This document shows, piece after piece, positions 1-9,056 of a stretch of 51,679 bases of DNA. The notes beneath the pieces are model-generated. The model worked only from the letters and a program-made list of their open reading frames with translations. It was not told where the DNA came from and did no database searches. Position numbers and translations under genes: made by a program. Source of the DNA: Halomarina oriensis (GTDB taxonomy: Archaea; Halobacteriota; Halobacteria; Halobacteriales; Haloarculaceae); assembly GCF_009791395.1 (NCBI RefSeq), contig NZ_WSZK01000016.1, positions 1-51,679 on the forward strand, given 5' to 3'. Within the stretch, counting starts at the first letter, position 1. Every line of letters starts with the position of its first letter.

Positions 1-1454
1 GCCACCGCTCCCCGAGTCGGTCGGCGAGCCACCGGTCCATCCGGCGCGCATCTCGGCGGCCGCTCCGGCCGCTCGGCGACGAGGTTCTCGCTCCCGTGGG
101 GGTCCTCGCGGCGACGATGGAGGAGTTCGCGCCCGTCGTTCGGGAGGTCGGGGTCGTTGTACTGGCCGGGCCAGGAGAAGACGCCGGGGTGGAGCAGGCG
201 GATGTACGTCCACTCGTCGGTGTAGAGCGCCCGACCGAACGTGTAGATGCCGTGGCCACAGACAAGGGAGTCGCGGCCGTCGAACGTCTCGCGAGTGTCA
301 GCTTCGAGCGCGGCCGTGAACGGTCGGGCGTCCCACCCCGCCGGTACCGGTGCGCCGAACAGCTCACAGAGCGTCGCGACGAGGTCGAACTGGTAGATGA
401 ACCCGTCGACCGATGGGGAGAGCGCCCCGTCCGTGCCGGCCTCGGACCCCGATTGCGCCCCGTCGGTCTCGCGGTTCGTGGTATCGCCGTCGCCGTCGGT
501 TACACCCGGCCACGAGACGACCAGCGGGACGCGTTGACACGCCTGGTCGGGGAAGGCGTGTTCGGCGTAGATGCCGTGGTCGCCGAACGCCTCGCCGTGG
601 TCGGCCGTGACGACGACTGCCGTCTCCTCGCGGACGCCGGCCGCCGCCAGCGCGTCGAGCAGCGTCTCGACCTCGGCGTCGACCTTCCGAATCGCCGCGT
701 CGTAGCCGTCGAGGAACCGCTCGACGTCCGCCCGGTCCTCGATGCGGTCGGGAAACGGCCACTCCGACTGGCCACGCTCCTCGGGCGGAACGTCGTAGGA
801 GTTCGGGGTCGGCCAGCAGTCGGCCGTTCGCGGCCCGACCATCCCCTGCTGAGCGTCGATGGCGTCCTCGTCGGGCCACGGGGCGGCGTCCCCCGATTCT
901 CGGACGGCGTCGACGTACTCCGTGATGCCCTCGTATGGATGGTGGACGTCCCAGTAGTTGACGTGGAGGAGCCAGTCGTCCTCGGTCGCGTGACTGCCGA
1001 GCCACCGCAACGCGGCGTCGGTCACGTCGCTCGCGGCCTCGTCGGCACGACTGCCGGTGTTGGCCGACGGCTGTAGGTGGTCCTGGAAGCCCGCCGTGAA
1101 GTGGTAGGCGAGATGCCGCTGCGAGAAACTCGTCACCGTCGCCGTCCGAACGCCGTGTTCGAACAGATGCCGGAACGCGAGTGGTCGGTCGGGGTCCTCT
1201 GCGTGCCCATCGCCGGGGTCGTCGTACTCCTGCCCCTCGCCGAAGTGCGTGACGACGCCGGTGTCGATGCCGTGGCGACCGGTCGCCAGCGCCGTCCGCG
1301 AGGGGAGACACGGCGAGTCCGAGACGAAACAGTTCTCGAATCGGACGCCGGCGGCGGCGATACGGTCGATGGTCGGCGAGGTGTCACGGGAGTAGCCGTA
1401 ACAGCCGAGATGGTCCGGGCGCAGCGAGTCGATGTCGACGAGCAACACGCGCAT
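1..1454 (-). CDS. Sulfatase (alkaline phosphatase superfamily), partial, C-terminus probably frameshifted
   Basis: Predicted type I sulfatase that hydrolyses sulfate esters. It starts MRVLLVDIDSLRPDHLGCYG, the usual metal-binding N-terminus (D7 and D9 region), and has the CLPSR sulfatase motif at residues 49-53, whose Cys is normally converted to formylglycine. VVVTADHGEAFGDHG lies in the middle (second metal site). The start is the ATG at 1454, with a TATA-like CTATAA box about 27 bp upstream at 1479-1485, fitting a leaderless transcript. The gene runs off the left edge. The reading frame is good to about position 70 (ends ...GSENLVAERPE), then becomes RP-rich and unlike a sulfatase, while the next frame reads RRMDRWLADRLGERW at about 8-46, a typical sulfatase tail. 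A 1-nt frameshift near 50-80 is therefore likely. It lies divergent to the acetyltransferase gene. No formylglycine-generating enzyme is in the window. Confidence 0.85.
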   Translation of the reverse strand, partial: MRVLLVDIDSLRPDHLGCYGYSRDTSPTIDRIAAAGVRFENCFVSDSPCLPSRTALATGRHGIDTGVVTHFGEGQEYDDPGDGHAEDPDRPLAFRHLFEHGVRTATVTSFSQRHLAYHFTAGFQDHLQPSANTGSRADEAASDVTDAALRWLGSHATEDDWLLHVNYWDVHHPYEGITEYVDAVRESGDAAPWPDEDAIDAQQGMVGPRTADCWPTPNSYDVPPEERGQSEWPFPDRIEDRADVERFLDGYDAAIRKVDAEVETLLDALAAAGVREETAVVVTADHGEAFGDHGIYAEHAFPDQACQRVPLVVSWPGVTDGDGDTTNRETDGAQSGSEAGTDGALSPSVDGFIYQFDLVATLCELFGAPVPAGWDARPFTAALEADTRETFDGRDSLVCGHGIYTFGRALYTDEWTYIRLLHPGVFSWPGQYNDPDLPNDGRELLHRRREDPHGSENLVAERPERPPRCAPDGPVARRPTRGAV

Positions 1455-1579
1455 ACTCCCCCCTGTCGCCGAGGAGGGTTATAGCTTCCAGCGTCGCGCA
1501 GGGAGGGGGCCGACGTCACGAGCGGCGAGCGAGGGGTCGCCCCGCGAGGCTAAGTGTGTCGCCGAGAAACGGCCGAGGG

Positions 1580-2647
1580 ATGCCCGACACCGACATCCGA
1601 CCGGCCCGGACCGCCGAGGAGGTCGAACGCACGGCCGTCGCCGCCGGCCGAGCGTTCGACGACGTCCCCGAAGCGGAATTCCGCCGCCGCATCGTCGACG
1701 CACCTGCACTCCCCATCGAGAACACGCTGCTCGGGTTCGACGGCGACGAACTCGTGACCTCGCTCCAGCTCTACGAGCGCCAGTGCTGGCTCCACGGCGC
1801 TCCCGTCCCCGTCGCGGGCGTCGGGAACGTCCAGACCGCCCCTGACCGACGCGGCGAGGGCCACGCCAGCGCGCTGCTCGACCACGCCAGGACGGTCGCC
1901 GTCGAGAAGGGGTACCCGCTGGTCGCGCTCGTCGGCGACCCGACGTTCTACGCTCGTCTGGGGTGGCACCCGTTGGATACTGCTGCGACGCTTGTCGGCA
2001 ACCCGGAGCCGGTTGCGGACGGCGAGGGGGGGACACGAGGGCGGTGGAAGCCGTTCGACGCGACAGACCCACACGCCGTCGACGCGCTCGCCGCCGTCCA
2101 CCGGGCGGAACGACGCGGCGTCGACGGGGCGCTCAACCGCTACCCGGCGCTGTGGCACGACTGGGTGTTCGAGGTGCTCGTCGCCCCCACGGACGTTCTG
2201 TGGTACTACGAGGGCGAGGCCCGTACCGGCTATCTCGTTCGGAAGCGGTCTCACGACGAGGTCGTCTGCCTCGAAGCGGGGTACCGGGGTGAGGACCGCC
2301 GCTCGTTCCTGACGGCCGCGTGGAACCGACTGTGTGCCACGCCGACCGACGGCGACGAACGGGACGCGGACGCACCGACGGCGGCGGTGACGGACGATCC
2401 GTCGTCCGACCCGCCGGCCCGCGTTCGTTGGGACCCGCCGCTCGACACGCTGGCGGCGGTGCTCGACGACGCGGGCCACGACCGCCGGACGGAGACGGTA
2501 CGCGAACGAACCGGCGAGACGCCGATGGTGTGGGCCGATGCCGACCTCCTCGCCGCGGCGACCGGCGGCGCGTTCGACGACGCCGCGACGGTCGCCGACC
2601 GGATGGTCGGTGCCGAACGGTGGTTCCCCGCGCTCGACAAGTTCTGA
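1580..2647 (+). CDS. GNAT-family N-acetyltransferase (Eis-like, two-domain)
   Basis: Predicted 355-aa GNAT acetyltransferase that would transfer an acetyl group from acetyl-CoA to an amine. The N-terminal GNAT fold shows the acetyl-CoA loop (APDRRGEGHASALLDHA, about residues 92-108) followed by FYARLGWHP, the common C-terminal GNAT motif. The rest resembles the second GNAT-like half of enhanced-intracellular-survival (Eis)-type enzymes. I chose ATG 1580 rather than the upstream in-frame GTG at 1556, because a TATA-like CTAAGTG lies at about 1550, 28 bp before the ATG. It is divergent from the first sulfatase and 72 bp upstream of the second. The acceptor substrate is unknown, and a link to the sugar genes is only positional. 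Confidence 0.8.
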   Translation: MPDTDIRPARTAEEVERTAVAAGRAFDDVPEAEFRRRIVDAPALPIENTLLGFDGDELVTSLQLYERQCWLHGAPVPVAGVGNVQTAPDRRGEGHASALLDHARTVAVEKGYPLVALVGDPTFYARLGWHPLDTAATLVGNPEPVADGEGGTRGRWKPFDATDPHAVDALAAVHRAERRGVDGALNRYPALWHDWVFEVLVAPTDVLWYYEGEARTGYLVRKRSHDEVVCLEAGYRGEDRRSFLTAAWNRLCATPTDGDERDADAPTAAVTDDPSSDPPARVRWDPPLDTLAAVLDDAGHDRRTETVRERTGETPMVWADADLLAAATGGAFDDAATVADRMVGAERWFPALDKF

Positions 2648-2719
2648 CCGTCACAGGCCCCGCGTGGTCGGGTCGGGTAGCGGCCGTAGCTATTTCACGA
2701 CGACCGCCGCACTCGTGGT

Positions 2720-4210
2720 ATGGCCGACCGACCGAACGTCCTGTTCGTCACGACCGACCAGCACCGCGGGGACTGCCTCGGCGCCGACCCGCGCTGTCCG
2801 ACCGACGCCGACGGCCGCCCGCTGCTCCACACACCGAACCTCGACAGCCTCGTCGGTGAGGGGGCGTTGTTCTCCAGCGCGTACACCCCCGTTCCGTCGT
2901 GTATCCCCGCCCGGCGCTGTCTGATGACGGGCCAGACACCCTACACGAACGACTGTACTGGCTGGAAGGCCGACGAACCCTGGCAGTTCGACCACACGCT
3001 CCCCGGCGAGCTCGCGGCCGCGGGCTACCAGACCATGCTGGCCGGCAAACTCCACTCCATTCCGAACCGCACCCATTTGGGATTCGAACGGATGGAACAG
3101 CACGAGGCGCTCAACGGCGTTCCCGACGACTACACCGCGTGGCTCGACGACCACGAAGAAGGAGTTGACGAACTCGCGCACGGACTGGGGCGCAACTCTT
3201 GGGACCCTCGCCCGTGGCATCTCCCCGAACGCTACCACCCCACGAACTGGACGACCGAGCGCGCGCTCGACTTCCTCGACGAGCGCGACCCGACCCGACC
3301 GTTCTTCCTCAACGTCTCGTACGTCCGGCCGCACACGCCGCTCGACCCGCCACAGCCATACTGGGACATGTACGCCGACCGCGACCTGCCGGCCCCGGCG
3401 ATGGGCGACTGGGTCGAGGAACTGTACGGCGGGAAGCTGCCCGAGTATCCCGCCGTCGACGCGTGGCTCGCGGATCTCCCGCCGACGGTCGTCCACCGGG
3501 CGCGGGCGGGGTACTACGGACTCATCACGCAGATCGACCACCAGTTCAAGCGGATCGTCGACCGCCTGCGGGTCGCCGGTGAGTGGGAGAACACGGTCGT
3601 TCTGTTCTGCTCTGACCACGGCGAGATGCTCGGCGACCACTACCACTGGCGCAAGACCTACCCGTTCGAGGGGTCGGCCCGCGTCCCGTTCGTCCTCCGG
3701 TTTCCCGATGGGTGGCAGCCCGGACTCCCTCGCGGGCGGCTCGTCGACGCGCCAGTCGGCCTCGAAGACGTCATGCCGACGCTGCTCAACGTCGCCGGCG
3801 TCGACGTCCCCGACACTGTCGAGGGACGGTCGGTCCTCCCGCTGGTGGCGGCGGCCGACCCGGACACCGTCGCCGCGCCGGACGAGGGGTGGCGCGAGTT
3901 CTACCACGGCGAGAACACCCCCGGCTCCTACCACCCGGAGAACGCCCAGCAGTACGCCGTCGACGGTCGCTGGAAGTACGTCTACTTCCCCGTCACCGGC
4001 GACGACTTGTTGTTCGACCTCGAATCGGACCCCTTGGAGACGACTGACCTGAGCGACGACCCCGAGTTCGTCGACGAGTACGAGCGCTGTCGGTCGTGGC
4101 TGACCGATCGCCTCGCCGACCGGCCCGAAGGGTTCGTCGTCGACGGCGAGTTGACGACCGTCGACGACGAAACGCTCACGCCCGACGGCGTCTCGCTCGA
4201 ATCGGACTAA
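2720..4210 (+). CDS. Sulfatase
   Basis: Predicted 496-aa sulfatase. The N-terminus NVLFVTTDQHRGDC is the metal-binding strand. The catalytic signature is CIPAR at residues 61-65 (Cys-type, needing oxidation to formylglycine). SDHGEMLGDH near residue 300 is the second metal site, and the tail LLFDLESDPLETTDLSDDPE is the classic sulfatase/phosphonate monoester hydrolase ending. The protein is full length for the family and has no signal peptide, so it probably acts in the cytoplasm on imported sulfated sugars or small aromatic sulfates. A TATA-like AGCTATTTC lies about 27 bp before the ATG. It is one of three unrelated-looking sulfatases in the first 22.3 kb. Confidence 0.92.
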   Translation: MADRPNVLFVTTDQHRGDCLGADPRCPTDADGRPLLHTPNLDSLVGEGALFSSAYTPVPSCIPARRCLMTGQTPYTNDCTGWKADEPWQFDHTLPGELAAAGYQTMLAGKLHSIPNRTHLGFERMEQHEALNGVPDDYTAWLDDHEEGVDELAHGLGRNSWDPRPWHLPERYHPTNWTTERALDFLDERDPTRPFFLNVSYVRPHTPLDPPQPYWDMYADRDLPAPAMGDWVEELYGGKLPEYPAVDAWLADLPPTVVHRARAGYYGLITQIDHQFKRIVDRLRVAGEWENTVVLFCSDHGEMLGDHYHWRKTYPFEGSARVPFVLRFPDGWQPGLPRGRLVDAPVGLEDVMPTLLNVAGVDVPDTVEGRSVLPLVAAADPDTVAAPDEGWREFYHGENTPGSYHPENAQQYAVDGRWKYVYFPVTGDDLLFDLESDPLETTDLSDDPEFVDEYERCRSWLTDRLADRPEGFVVDGELTTVDDETLTPDGVSLESD

Positions 4211-4254
4211 CGTCGGGAGACGGCCGGACGCGTCGTCCTGAACGGAGGGAACTA

Positions 4255-5109
4255 CTACCCGCCGTTCGGGAGAAACGGGAACAGCGCGTCGCGGTTCGCC
4301 TCGGTGAGCGGGCCGCCGAACTCACAGTGTTCGAACGCCTCGGCGAACTCAACGCTCTCGCCGTGTGCCTCGCCGTACGTCTCGACGAGTTCGTCGCGGA
4401 ACCGGTCGGCGAGGTCACGGTTACGCGGCGCGTACCGTTTCGGCAGCCACTCGCGGCGTTCCTCCTCGTCGTCGGGCACCTCGTCGAGCATGTCGATGTT
4501 GTACGGCAGCCACTCGTACATCTGTGAGGTGTGGTTGTGGAGCATGTCGAGTTTCGTCGCCATCGTCTCGTCGATGTCGACGACGACCGCCGGATCGAGG
4601 GGGTATGGTTTCTCGAACGAATCCGGCAGGTAACAGATGACGGGGTTGTACGTGAGGTGTGGCGTCTGCGGGCAGATGTTCGGCACGGTCACCATGTACG
4701 CGGCGTCCTGCACCAGCCGCGAGGTGTAGCGGTGGTCAGGGTGGTAGTCGTTCGGGCGATGGGTGAACACGAGGTCCGGTTCGACTACACGGATGAGTTC
4801 GATGACGTCACGTCGGTTGTCGACCGACGGTTCGAGTTCGCCCTCCGGGTTGTCGAAGGCAACGTACTCCGCACCGATGACGGCGGCCGAGTCGTCGGCC
4901 TCGGCGCGCCGACGCTGGCCGAGCGTCGCTCCACCCTGTTCGTGGTGGCCGGCCTCGCCATTGGTCATGCAAACGAACGTCACGTCGTGGCCCAACTCGC
5001 GGTATTTCGTCGCAGTCCCACCGAAGCGGACCTCACAGTCGTCGAAGTGCGCCCCGACGACGAGCACCGACAGCGGTGTCTCGGGGACGCGAACGTCGAA
5101 TCGTGGCAT
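4255..5109 (-). CDS. PIG-L/LmbE-family zinc-dependent deacetylase
   Basis: Predicted 284-aa LmbE-like protein, a family that removes N-acetyl groups from amino sugars and conjugates using zinc. The first zinc motif appears as AHFDDCE (residues 20-26; the family consensus is AHPDDE, so Pro is replaced by Phe and an extra Cys precedes the Glu). The second site is HRPNDYHPDH (residues 117-126). ATG 5109 is preferred over the in-frame upstream ATG at 5169, which would add 20 residues without family character. It is convergent with the second sulfatase (44 bp) and divergent from the MFS gene. With sulfatases and a hexosaminidase nearby, an N-acetylated sugar or its derivative is a reasonable but unproven substrate. 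Confidence 0.85.
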   Translation of the reverse strand: MPRFDVRVPETPLSVLVVGAHFDDCEVRFGGTATKYRELGHDVTFVCMTNGEAGHHEQGGATLGQRRRAEADDSAAVIGAEYVAFDNPEGELEPSVDNRRDVIELIRVVEPDLVFTHRPNDYHPDHRYTSRLVQDAAYMVTVPNICPQTPHLTYNPVICYLPDSFEKPYPLDPAVVVDIDETMATKLDMLHNHTSQMYEWLPYNIDMLDEVPDDEEERREWLPKRYAPRNRDLADRFRDELVETYGEAHGESVEFAEAFEHCEFGGPLTEANRDALFPFLPNGG

Positions 5110-5204
5110 ATGGTCACGTGACTCGTCACGACACGGCGACAAAGCCCTTGCCATTCGACCGGTCGGCACCGGGACCGATGCGTGTCGGTGGCCGAACCCG
5201 GTAT

Positions 5205-5214
5205 CGTTATCACG
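5205..5214 (+). promoter_or_regulatory. TATA-region 10-mer CGTTATCACG before the MFS gene
   Basis: CGTTATCACG lies 22-32 bp upstream of the MFS start, where a haloarchaeal TATA box is expected. The identical 10-mer recurs at 6573-6582 at the same distance from the next gene, where it is embedded in a palindrome. This suggests the two genes have related promoters. Confidence 0.45.
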
Positions 5215-5236
5215 CGGTGTCGTGACCCGGCTATCG

Positions 5237-6484
5237 ATGAGGTTGACCGGCGGACGCGCCCGTGCGGCGGCGAGTCAATACGACGTCCTCCTCGCCGTCT
5301 CGGGGCTGTGGTTTGTCGTGCAGTTCCTCCGATATCTTCTGCCGCCGCTGTTCCCGACCTTCCGGGTGGTCTTCGGCGTCGGCCCGACGGCGACGGGGGC
5401 GCTGTTCTCGGCGTTGATGGTCGGCTACGCCGCCGTCCAGTTCCCGGCCGGCACGGTCGCCGACCGGGTCGGTGGCCCGTCGGTTCTCGCTGCCGCGGGC
5501 GTGGCGTTCGGCGGGGCGGCCGTCCTCGCCGCCGCCGCCCCGACGTTCGCCGTCCTGTTCGTCGCCGCCGTCCTCGTCGGTGTGACGACGGGACCGCACA
5601 AGACCGTCGCCGTCCCGCTGCTGTCCCGGCGATACCCGGACCGGCCGGCCACCGCGCTCGGGGTCATGGACACCATCGGACAGGCGGGTGGGGCGGTCGC
5701 GCCGTTGGTGGTCGCGGCCAGCCTCTCGCTCGCGCTCGGCTGGCGGGCGGCGTTCGTCGTCGGTGCGGGCGTCGCCCTCGTGACGACGGTGGCGTTCGTC
5801 CGATGTGTCGGCAGTGACGGTGAACTGTCGCTCCGGTCGACGATCGAGACGACCACGGACGAGCAGTCGCTTGACAGCGAGGCGAGGGGGCGCGACACCG
5901 AGGACACCGACGCCCCGACCGGGTGGGCGGGCTACCGTGCCCCGTTCGCCGACCGGCGACTGGTCGGGTTTCTGCTCGTGACGATGCTGTTCTCGTTCGC
6001 GTGGAACGCTGTCTCGGCGTTCTTACCGCTGTATCTCGTCGACGCGAAGGGCGTGCCACCGGCAATGGCCGGCCTGCTCTACGGCGGCTTTTTCGCGGTG
6101 AGCGTCACGCAGGCGGCCGCCGGGCCGGTCGGGGACCGCGTCGGTCCCTTCCGAACGCTCGTCGTCCTCCTCGGGGTAGCCGTCGTAGCGACGGCCGTGC
6201 TCGTCACGACGACCGACACGGTCGTCTTGGTCGTCGTCGTCGTCGTCGCCGGCTTGGGATTCCACGGGTTCCGACCGGTCCGTGACGCTCATCTGATGAC
6301 GCTCGTGCCGTCGTCGGGCGACGCGGGCGTCCTCGGCATCGTTCGCACGCTGATGCTCGGGGCGGGTGCGCTCTCGCCGGTGGCCGTCGGCTACGTCGCC
6401 TCGATCGCGTCCTACGACCTCGCGTTCGGCGGTGTCGTCGCCGTGCTCGCGGCGGCGGTTGGACTCGCACTGCTCACCCGGTGA
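5237..6484 (+). CDS. MFS transporter
   Basis: Predicted 415-aa major facilitator carrier in the cytoplasmic membrane. About 12 hydrophobic segments are visible in two halves, separated by a charged cytoplasmic loop (about residues 195-235, rich in Asp/Glu/Thr). The loop after TM2 contains ADRVGGPSVL, the family's motif-A position (GxxaDRxGrr), and a second copy GDRVGPFRTL follows the eighth helix. ATG 5237 is chosen; the upstream open frame is antisense to the deacetylase gene. A C45-like hydrolase follows 120 bp downstream. Substrate is unknown; import or export of a sugar-derived or organic acid compound would fit the context. Confidence 0.88.
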   Translation: MRLTGGRARAAASQYDVLLAVSGLWFVVQFLRYLLPPLFPTFRVVFGVGPTATGALFSALMVGYAAVQFPAGTVADRVGGPSVLAAAGVAFGGAAVLAAAAPTFAVLFVAAVLVGVTTGPHKTVAVPLLSRRYPDRPATALGVMDTIGQAGGAVAPLVVAASLSLALGWRAAFVVGAGVALVTTVAFVRCVGSDGELSLRSTIETTTDEQSLDSEARGRDTEDTDAPTGWAGYRAPFADRRLVGFLLVTMLFSFAWNAVSAFLPLYLVDAKGVPPAMAGLLYGGFFAVSVTQAAAGPVGDRVGPFRTLVVLLGVAVVATAVLVTTTDTVVLVVVVVVAGLGFHGFRPVRDAHLMTLVPSSGDAGVLGIVRTLMLGAGALSPVAVGYVASIASYDLAFGGVVAVLAAAVGLALLTR

Positions 6485-6568
6485 ACCCGAACCATCGTCA
6501 CCCGGGCCGCCACGGTCGGCCTCGACTCCACGGACCGCCCCGACGGGCGCTGAGTATCGGTGCGGTGC

Positions 6569-6586
6569 GTACCGTTATCACGGTAC
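6569..6586. promoter_or_regulatory. Palindrome over the promoter of the C45-like hydrolase gene
   Basis: GTACCGT-TATC-ACGGTAC is a perfect 7+7 bp inverted repeat centred 28 bp before the ATG at 6605, exactly over the TATA-like TTATC. This geometry suits a repressor operator. The regulator is not known. Confidence 0.5.
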
Positions 6587-6604
6587 CGTCCGTCGTCGTC
6601 GACG

Positions 6605-7843
6605 ATGCCGAGTGAGCGTCACACCGAAGCCGACCGAGACGAGCAAGCCAGTCCGGGGACCGAGCGGTCCCGACTGCGACGGCTCGGTCCGGCGGTTCGA
6701 CACAACCTCCGTGGCTTCCGGGCCGCCCTCGATTGCCGTGGTCTCAACCGCGAGCGAGTCTGCCGAATCGCTGCCGAGCGGGTGTCGGAGCTTCCGGCCA
6801 CGACACGCACCGAACTCCAGGCGACGGCACGGGCTGCTGGAGTACCGTACCGTGACCTGCTCGCGTTCACCCTGTTCGACGAATCGGTCTCGCCCGACGG
6901 CTGTACGGTAGCGGCCGCGACCGGAGCCGCGACCGCTGGCGGCGGCACCGTCTTTTTCAAACAAAGCGACAAGGACGGCGCGGCGTCGTTCGAGGGGCAG
7001 GGCTACCACCGTCACCGGCAGGTGAACGTCGTCCGCACGGAACGTCCGACCGGGAGGAACCACGTGGTCGGCGTAACGGCGGCCGGGTCAACGGCGCTCA
7101 AGATGGGAATGAACGACCGCGGGGTCGCGGTCGGGAGCAACTTCGCCGCGACGGCGGCGTTCGACGCGGACGAGGCCGACCTCGATGCCCGGATGGCCGT
7201 GTCTCGGGGTGAGTACCTTCGACAGGGCCTGCTGCACGGCGACACGGCCGTCGAGGTGGCACAGCACGTCGCGGCGCGGCTGCTGGAGTCGCCGATGGCG
7301 TCGCCGGGTATCATCGAAGTGGCCGACGCCGACCGCGTCGTCGTTCTCGAAGGTGCTCAGACCAGCCTGGCGGGCGAGTGGACCGATGACGGCGTCGTCG
7401 TCCGAGCCAACGCGTTCGGCCTGCTCGACGACCGCTCGCCGCTCGTGTCCGAACTCGCGTCGAGCCGTCGCCGCGCCGACCGCGCCGAGACGCTGCTCGC
7501 CGCCGCCGACGGCGCGGTGGCCGTCGGAACGATGCGCGACCTCTCGGTCGACCACGCGAACGGTCCCGGCGACGACTCAATCTGCCGCCACGAGACCGAC
7601 GACTACACCGACGCCGCCTCGCTCTCGGCGGCCGTCTTCGACATCGACGGCGAGCGCCCGGCGGCGAGCGACTGCTATCTCGCGCTCGGCACACCGTGTC
7701 ACGCGTGGCGGAGCGACGAGGGCGACGGCTGGCTCCGACTCTCACCGACGGCCACCGCCGACGACGTCCCCGAACGGTTCCTGACGGGCGAAGCGTGGCT
7801 CGACTACTACTCAACGGCGGCGAACGACGGTCCCGTCGACTGA
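6605..7843 (+). CDS. C45-like Ntn hydrolase (acyl-CoA:6-APA acyltransferase family)
   Basis: Predicted 412-aa N-terminal-nucleophile hydrolase of the peptidase C45/acyltransferase type. In this family a Cys exposed by autocleavage attacks an amide bond. The candidate nucleophile is C100 in SPDGCTVAAA, the usual DGCT cleavage context. GMNDRGVAVGSNF (near residue 160) is the conserved segment that follows the nucleophile in choloylglycine hydrolase-like folds. The N-terminal 99 residues would be the removed or alpha-chain part. Start ATG 6605 sits behind a TATA-like box inside a palindrome. No signal peptide is seen. It may remove an acyl group from a modified amine, consistent with the neighbouring deacetylase, creatininase and nitrilase genes. 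Confidence 0.78.
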   Translation: MPSERHTEADRDEQASPGTERSRLRRLGPAVRHNLRGFRAALDCRGLNRERVCRIAAERVSELPATTRTELQATARAAGVPYRDLLAFTLFDESVSPDGCTVAAATGAATAGGGTVFFKQSDKDGAASFEGQGYHRHRQVNVVRTERPTGRNHVVGVTAAGSTALKMGMNDRGVAVGSNFAATAAFDADEADLDARMAVSRGEYLRQGLLHGDTAVEVAQHVAARLLESPMASPGIIEVADADRVVVLEGAQTSLAGEWTDDGVVVRANAFGLLDDRSPLVSELASSRRRADRAETLLAAADGAVAVGTMRDLSVDHANGPGDDSICRHETDDYTDAASLSAAVFDIDGERPAASDCYLALGTPCHAWRSDEGDGWLRLSPTATADDVPERFLTGEAWLDYYSTAANDGPVD

Positions 7844-7886
7844 GACACGACTCGTGCCGCCCGGTGCTCCGGTGCCGTCCGTCCGG

Positions 7887-9056
7887 TCACGCCTTGGGGT
7901 CGTAGAGCCGCCCGTTCATGAGCACCCGTGCAGTCCTGTCGACGGTCGTGGCGGCTATCGCCTCGCCATCGCGGTTGACGCCGACACGGAGCGTCCCCTT
8001 CGGATGTGCGATGGTGACCGCGTCGGTCGCCCCCTCCGCGAGGAACTCGCTCGGTATCGTCCCGTCGAGCACCGCGGCGGCGGCGGTACACATCGCGCCG
8101 GTGACGGCGTAGGCGTGGTGAGCCGTCCCCATCGACAGGATACGCGCGAGCAGGTCGTACTCGTCGGGCGTGATTCGGTCGCCGTCGACCGTCTCGTAGG
8201 TGCGACGCTCCCCGACCACCGCCAGCTTCGGGACCCCCGGACTCTCCGCGGTCGCGTCGGCCGCGTCGGCGACGATCCCGAGGCGTTCACACGCGGCGCT
8301 TCGGATCCGCTCCAGTCGCGCCAAGAGGTCGGCGTCGGCGTCGATCTCCGTCGGTCGTTCGGCGGCTGTGCAACCGACGTCGCTCGCCCGAACGAACACA
8401 CAGGGGTTCGACACGTCGACGAGCGAGACCTCGACCGCGCCGAAGTCGGGGACGTCGAGCACGTCGGTCCGGTGGCCGGTCGGAAAGAGGGCGTCGGTCA
8501 TCGCCCCGGCGGGATCGAGAAACCGCGACCGGATGCGCGCGCCGGAGCGCGGGAGGCCCGCGACGTCGAACGTGCCGGCGTACTCGGGCTGCCCGCTCGG
8601 GCCGAGCGGTACCGACTGCTCGACGCGGGTGCCGGTGTTCGTGTTCTCCAGTCGGAGCGTGACGCGTCGCTCGTCCGCGCTCGCTTGCTCGTCGACCGCC
8701 TTCGGCGTCACGAGACCGCGCTCTAGCGCGAACGGGCCGACACCGAAGGTGAGGTTGCCGCAGTTGCCGCCCCAGTCGACGACCGGCCGCTCGATGCCGA
8801 CCTGCGCGAACGTGTACTCGACGTCCGTCGCTCCCTCGCCCGCCGCGACGACCATCGCCTTGCTCGTCGTCGAGTGTGAGCCGCCGACGCCGTCGAGTTG
8901 CATCGGGTCCGGGCTGCCGAACAGCCGTGACAGGAGCGAACCACACCGCTTCCGGTCGTCGGGGAGGTCGTCGCGTTCGAAGTAGCCACCCTTACTCGTC
9001 CCGCCCCGGACGAGTGCGGCGGGGACGCCCGGTCGTCGGGAGTCGTCGGCCGTCAT
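7887..9056 (-). CDS. PrpF-like isomerase/tautomerase (4-oxalomesaconate or methylaconitate type)
   Basis: Predicted 389-aa member of the PrpF family (diaminopimelate-epimerase fold), which catalyses cis-trans isomerisation or tautomerisation of unsaturated tricarboxylates and related acids. The N-terminus VRGGTSKGGYF and the motif DWGGNCGN (catalytic Cys at residue 99) are characteristic. The tail GVNRDGEAIAATTVDRTARVLMNGRLY is also typical. Its start codon overlaps the stop of the propeller gene by 4 bp (tcat at 9053-9056), with this gene upstream, so the two are translationally coupled. In a sugar-acid or aromatic breakdown route it would act on an unsaturated acid intermediate. I cannot tell which acid. 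Confidence 0.85.
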   Translation of the reverse strand: MTADDSRRPGVPAALVRGGTSKGGYFERDDLPDDRKRCGSLLSRLFGSPDPMQLDGVGGSHSTTSKAMVVAAGEGATDVEYTFAQVGIERPVVDWGGNCGNLTFGVGPFALERGLVTPKAVDEQASADERRVTLRLENTNTGTRVEQSVPLGPSGQPEYAGTFDVAGLPRSGARIRSRFLDPAGAMTDALFPTGHRTDVLDVPDFGAVEVSLVDVSNPCVFVRASDVGCTAAERPTEIDADADLLARLERIRSAACERLGIVADAADATAESPGVPKLAVVGERRTYETVDGDRITPDEYDLLARILSMGTAHHAYAVTGAMCTAAAAVLDGTIPSEFLAEGATDAVTIAHPKGTLRVGVNRDGEAIAATTVDRTARVLMNGRLYDPKA

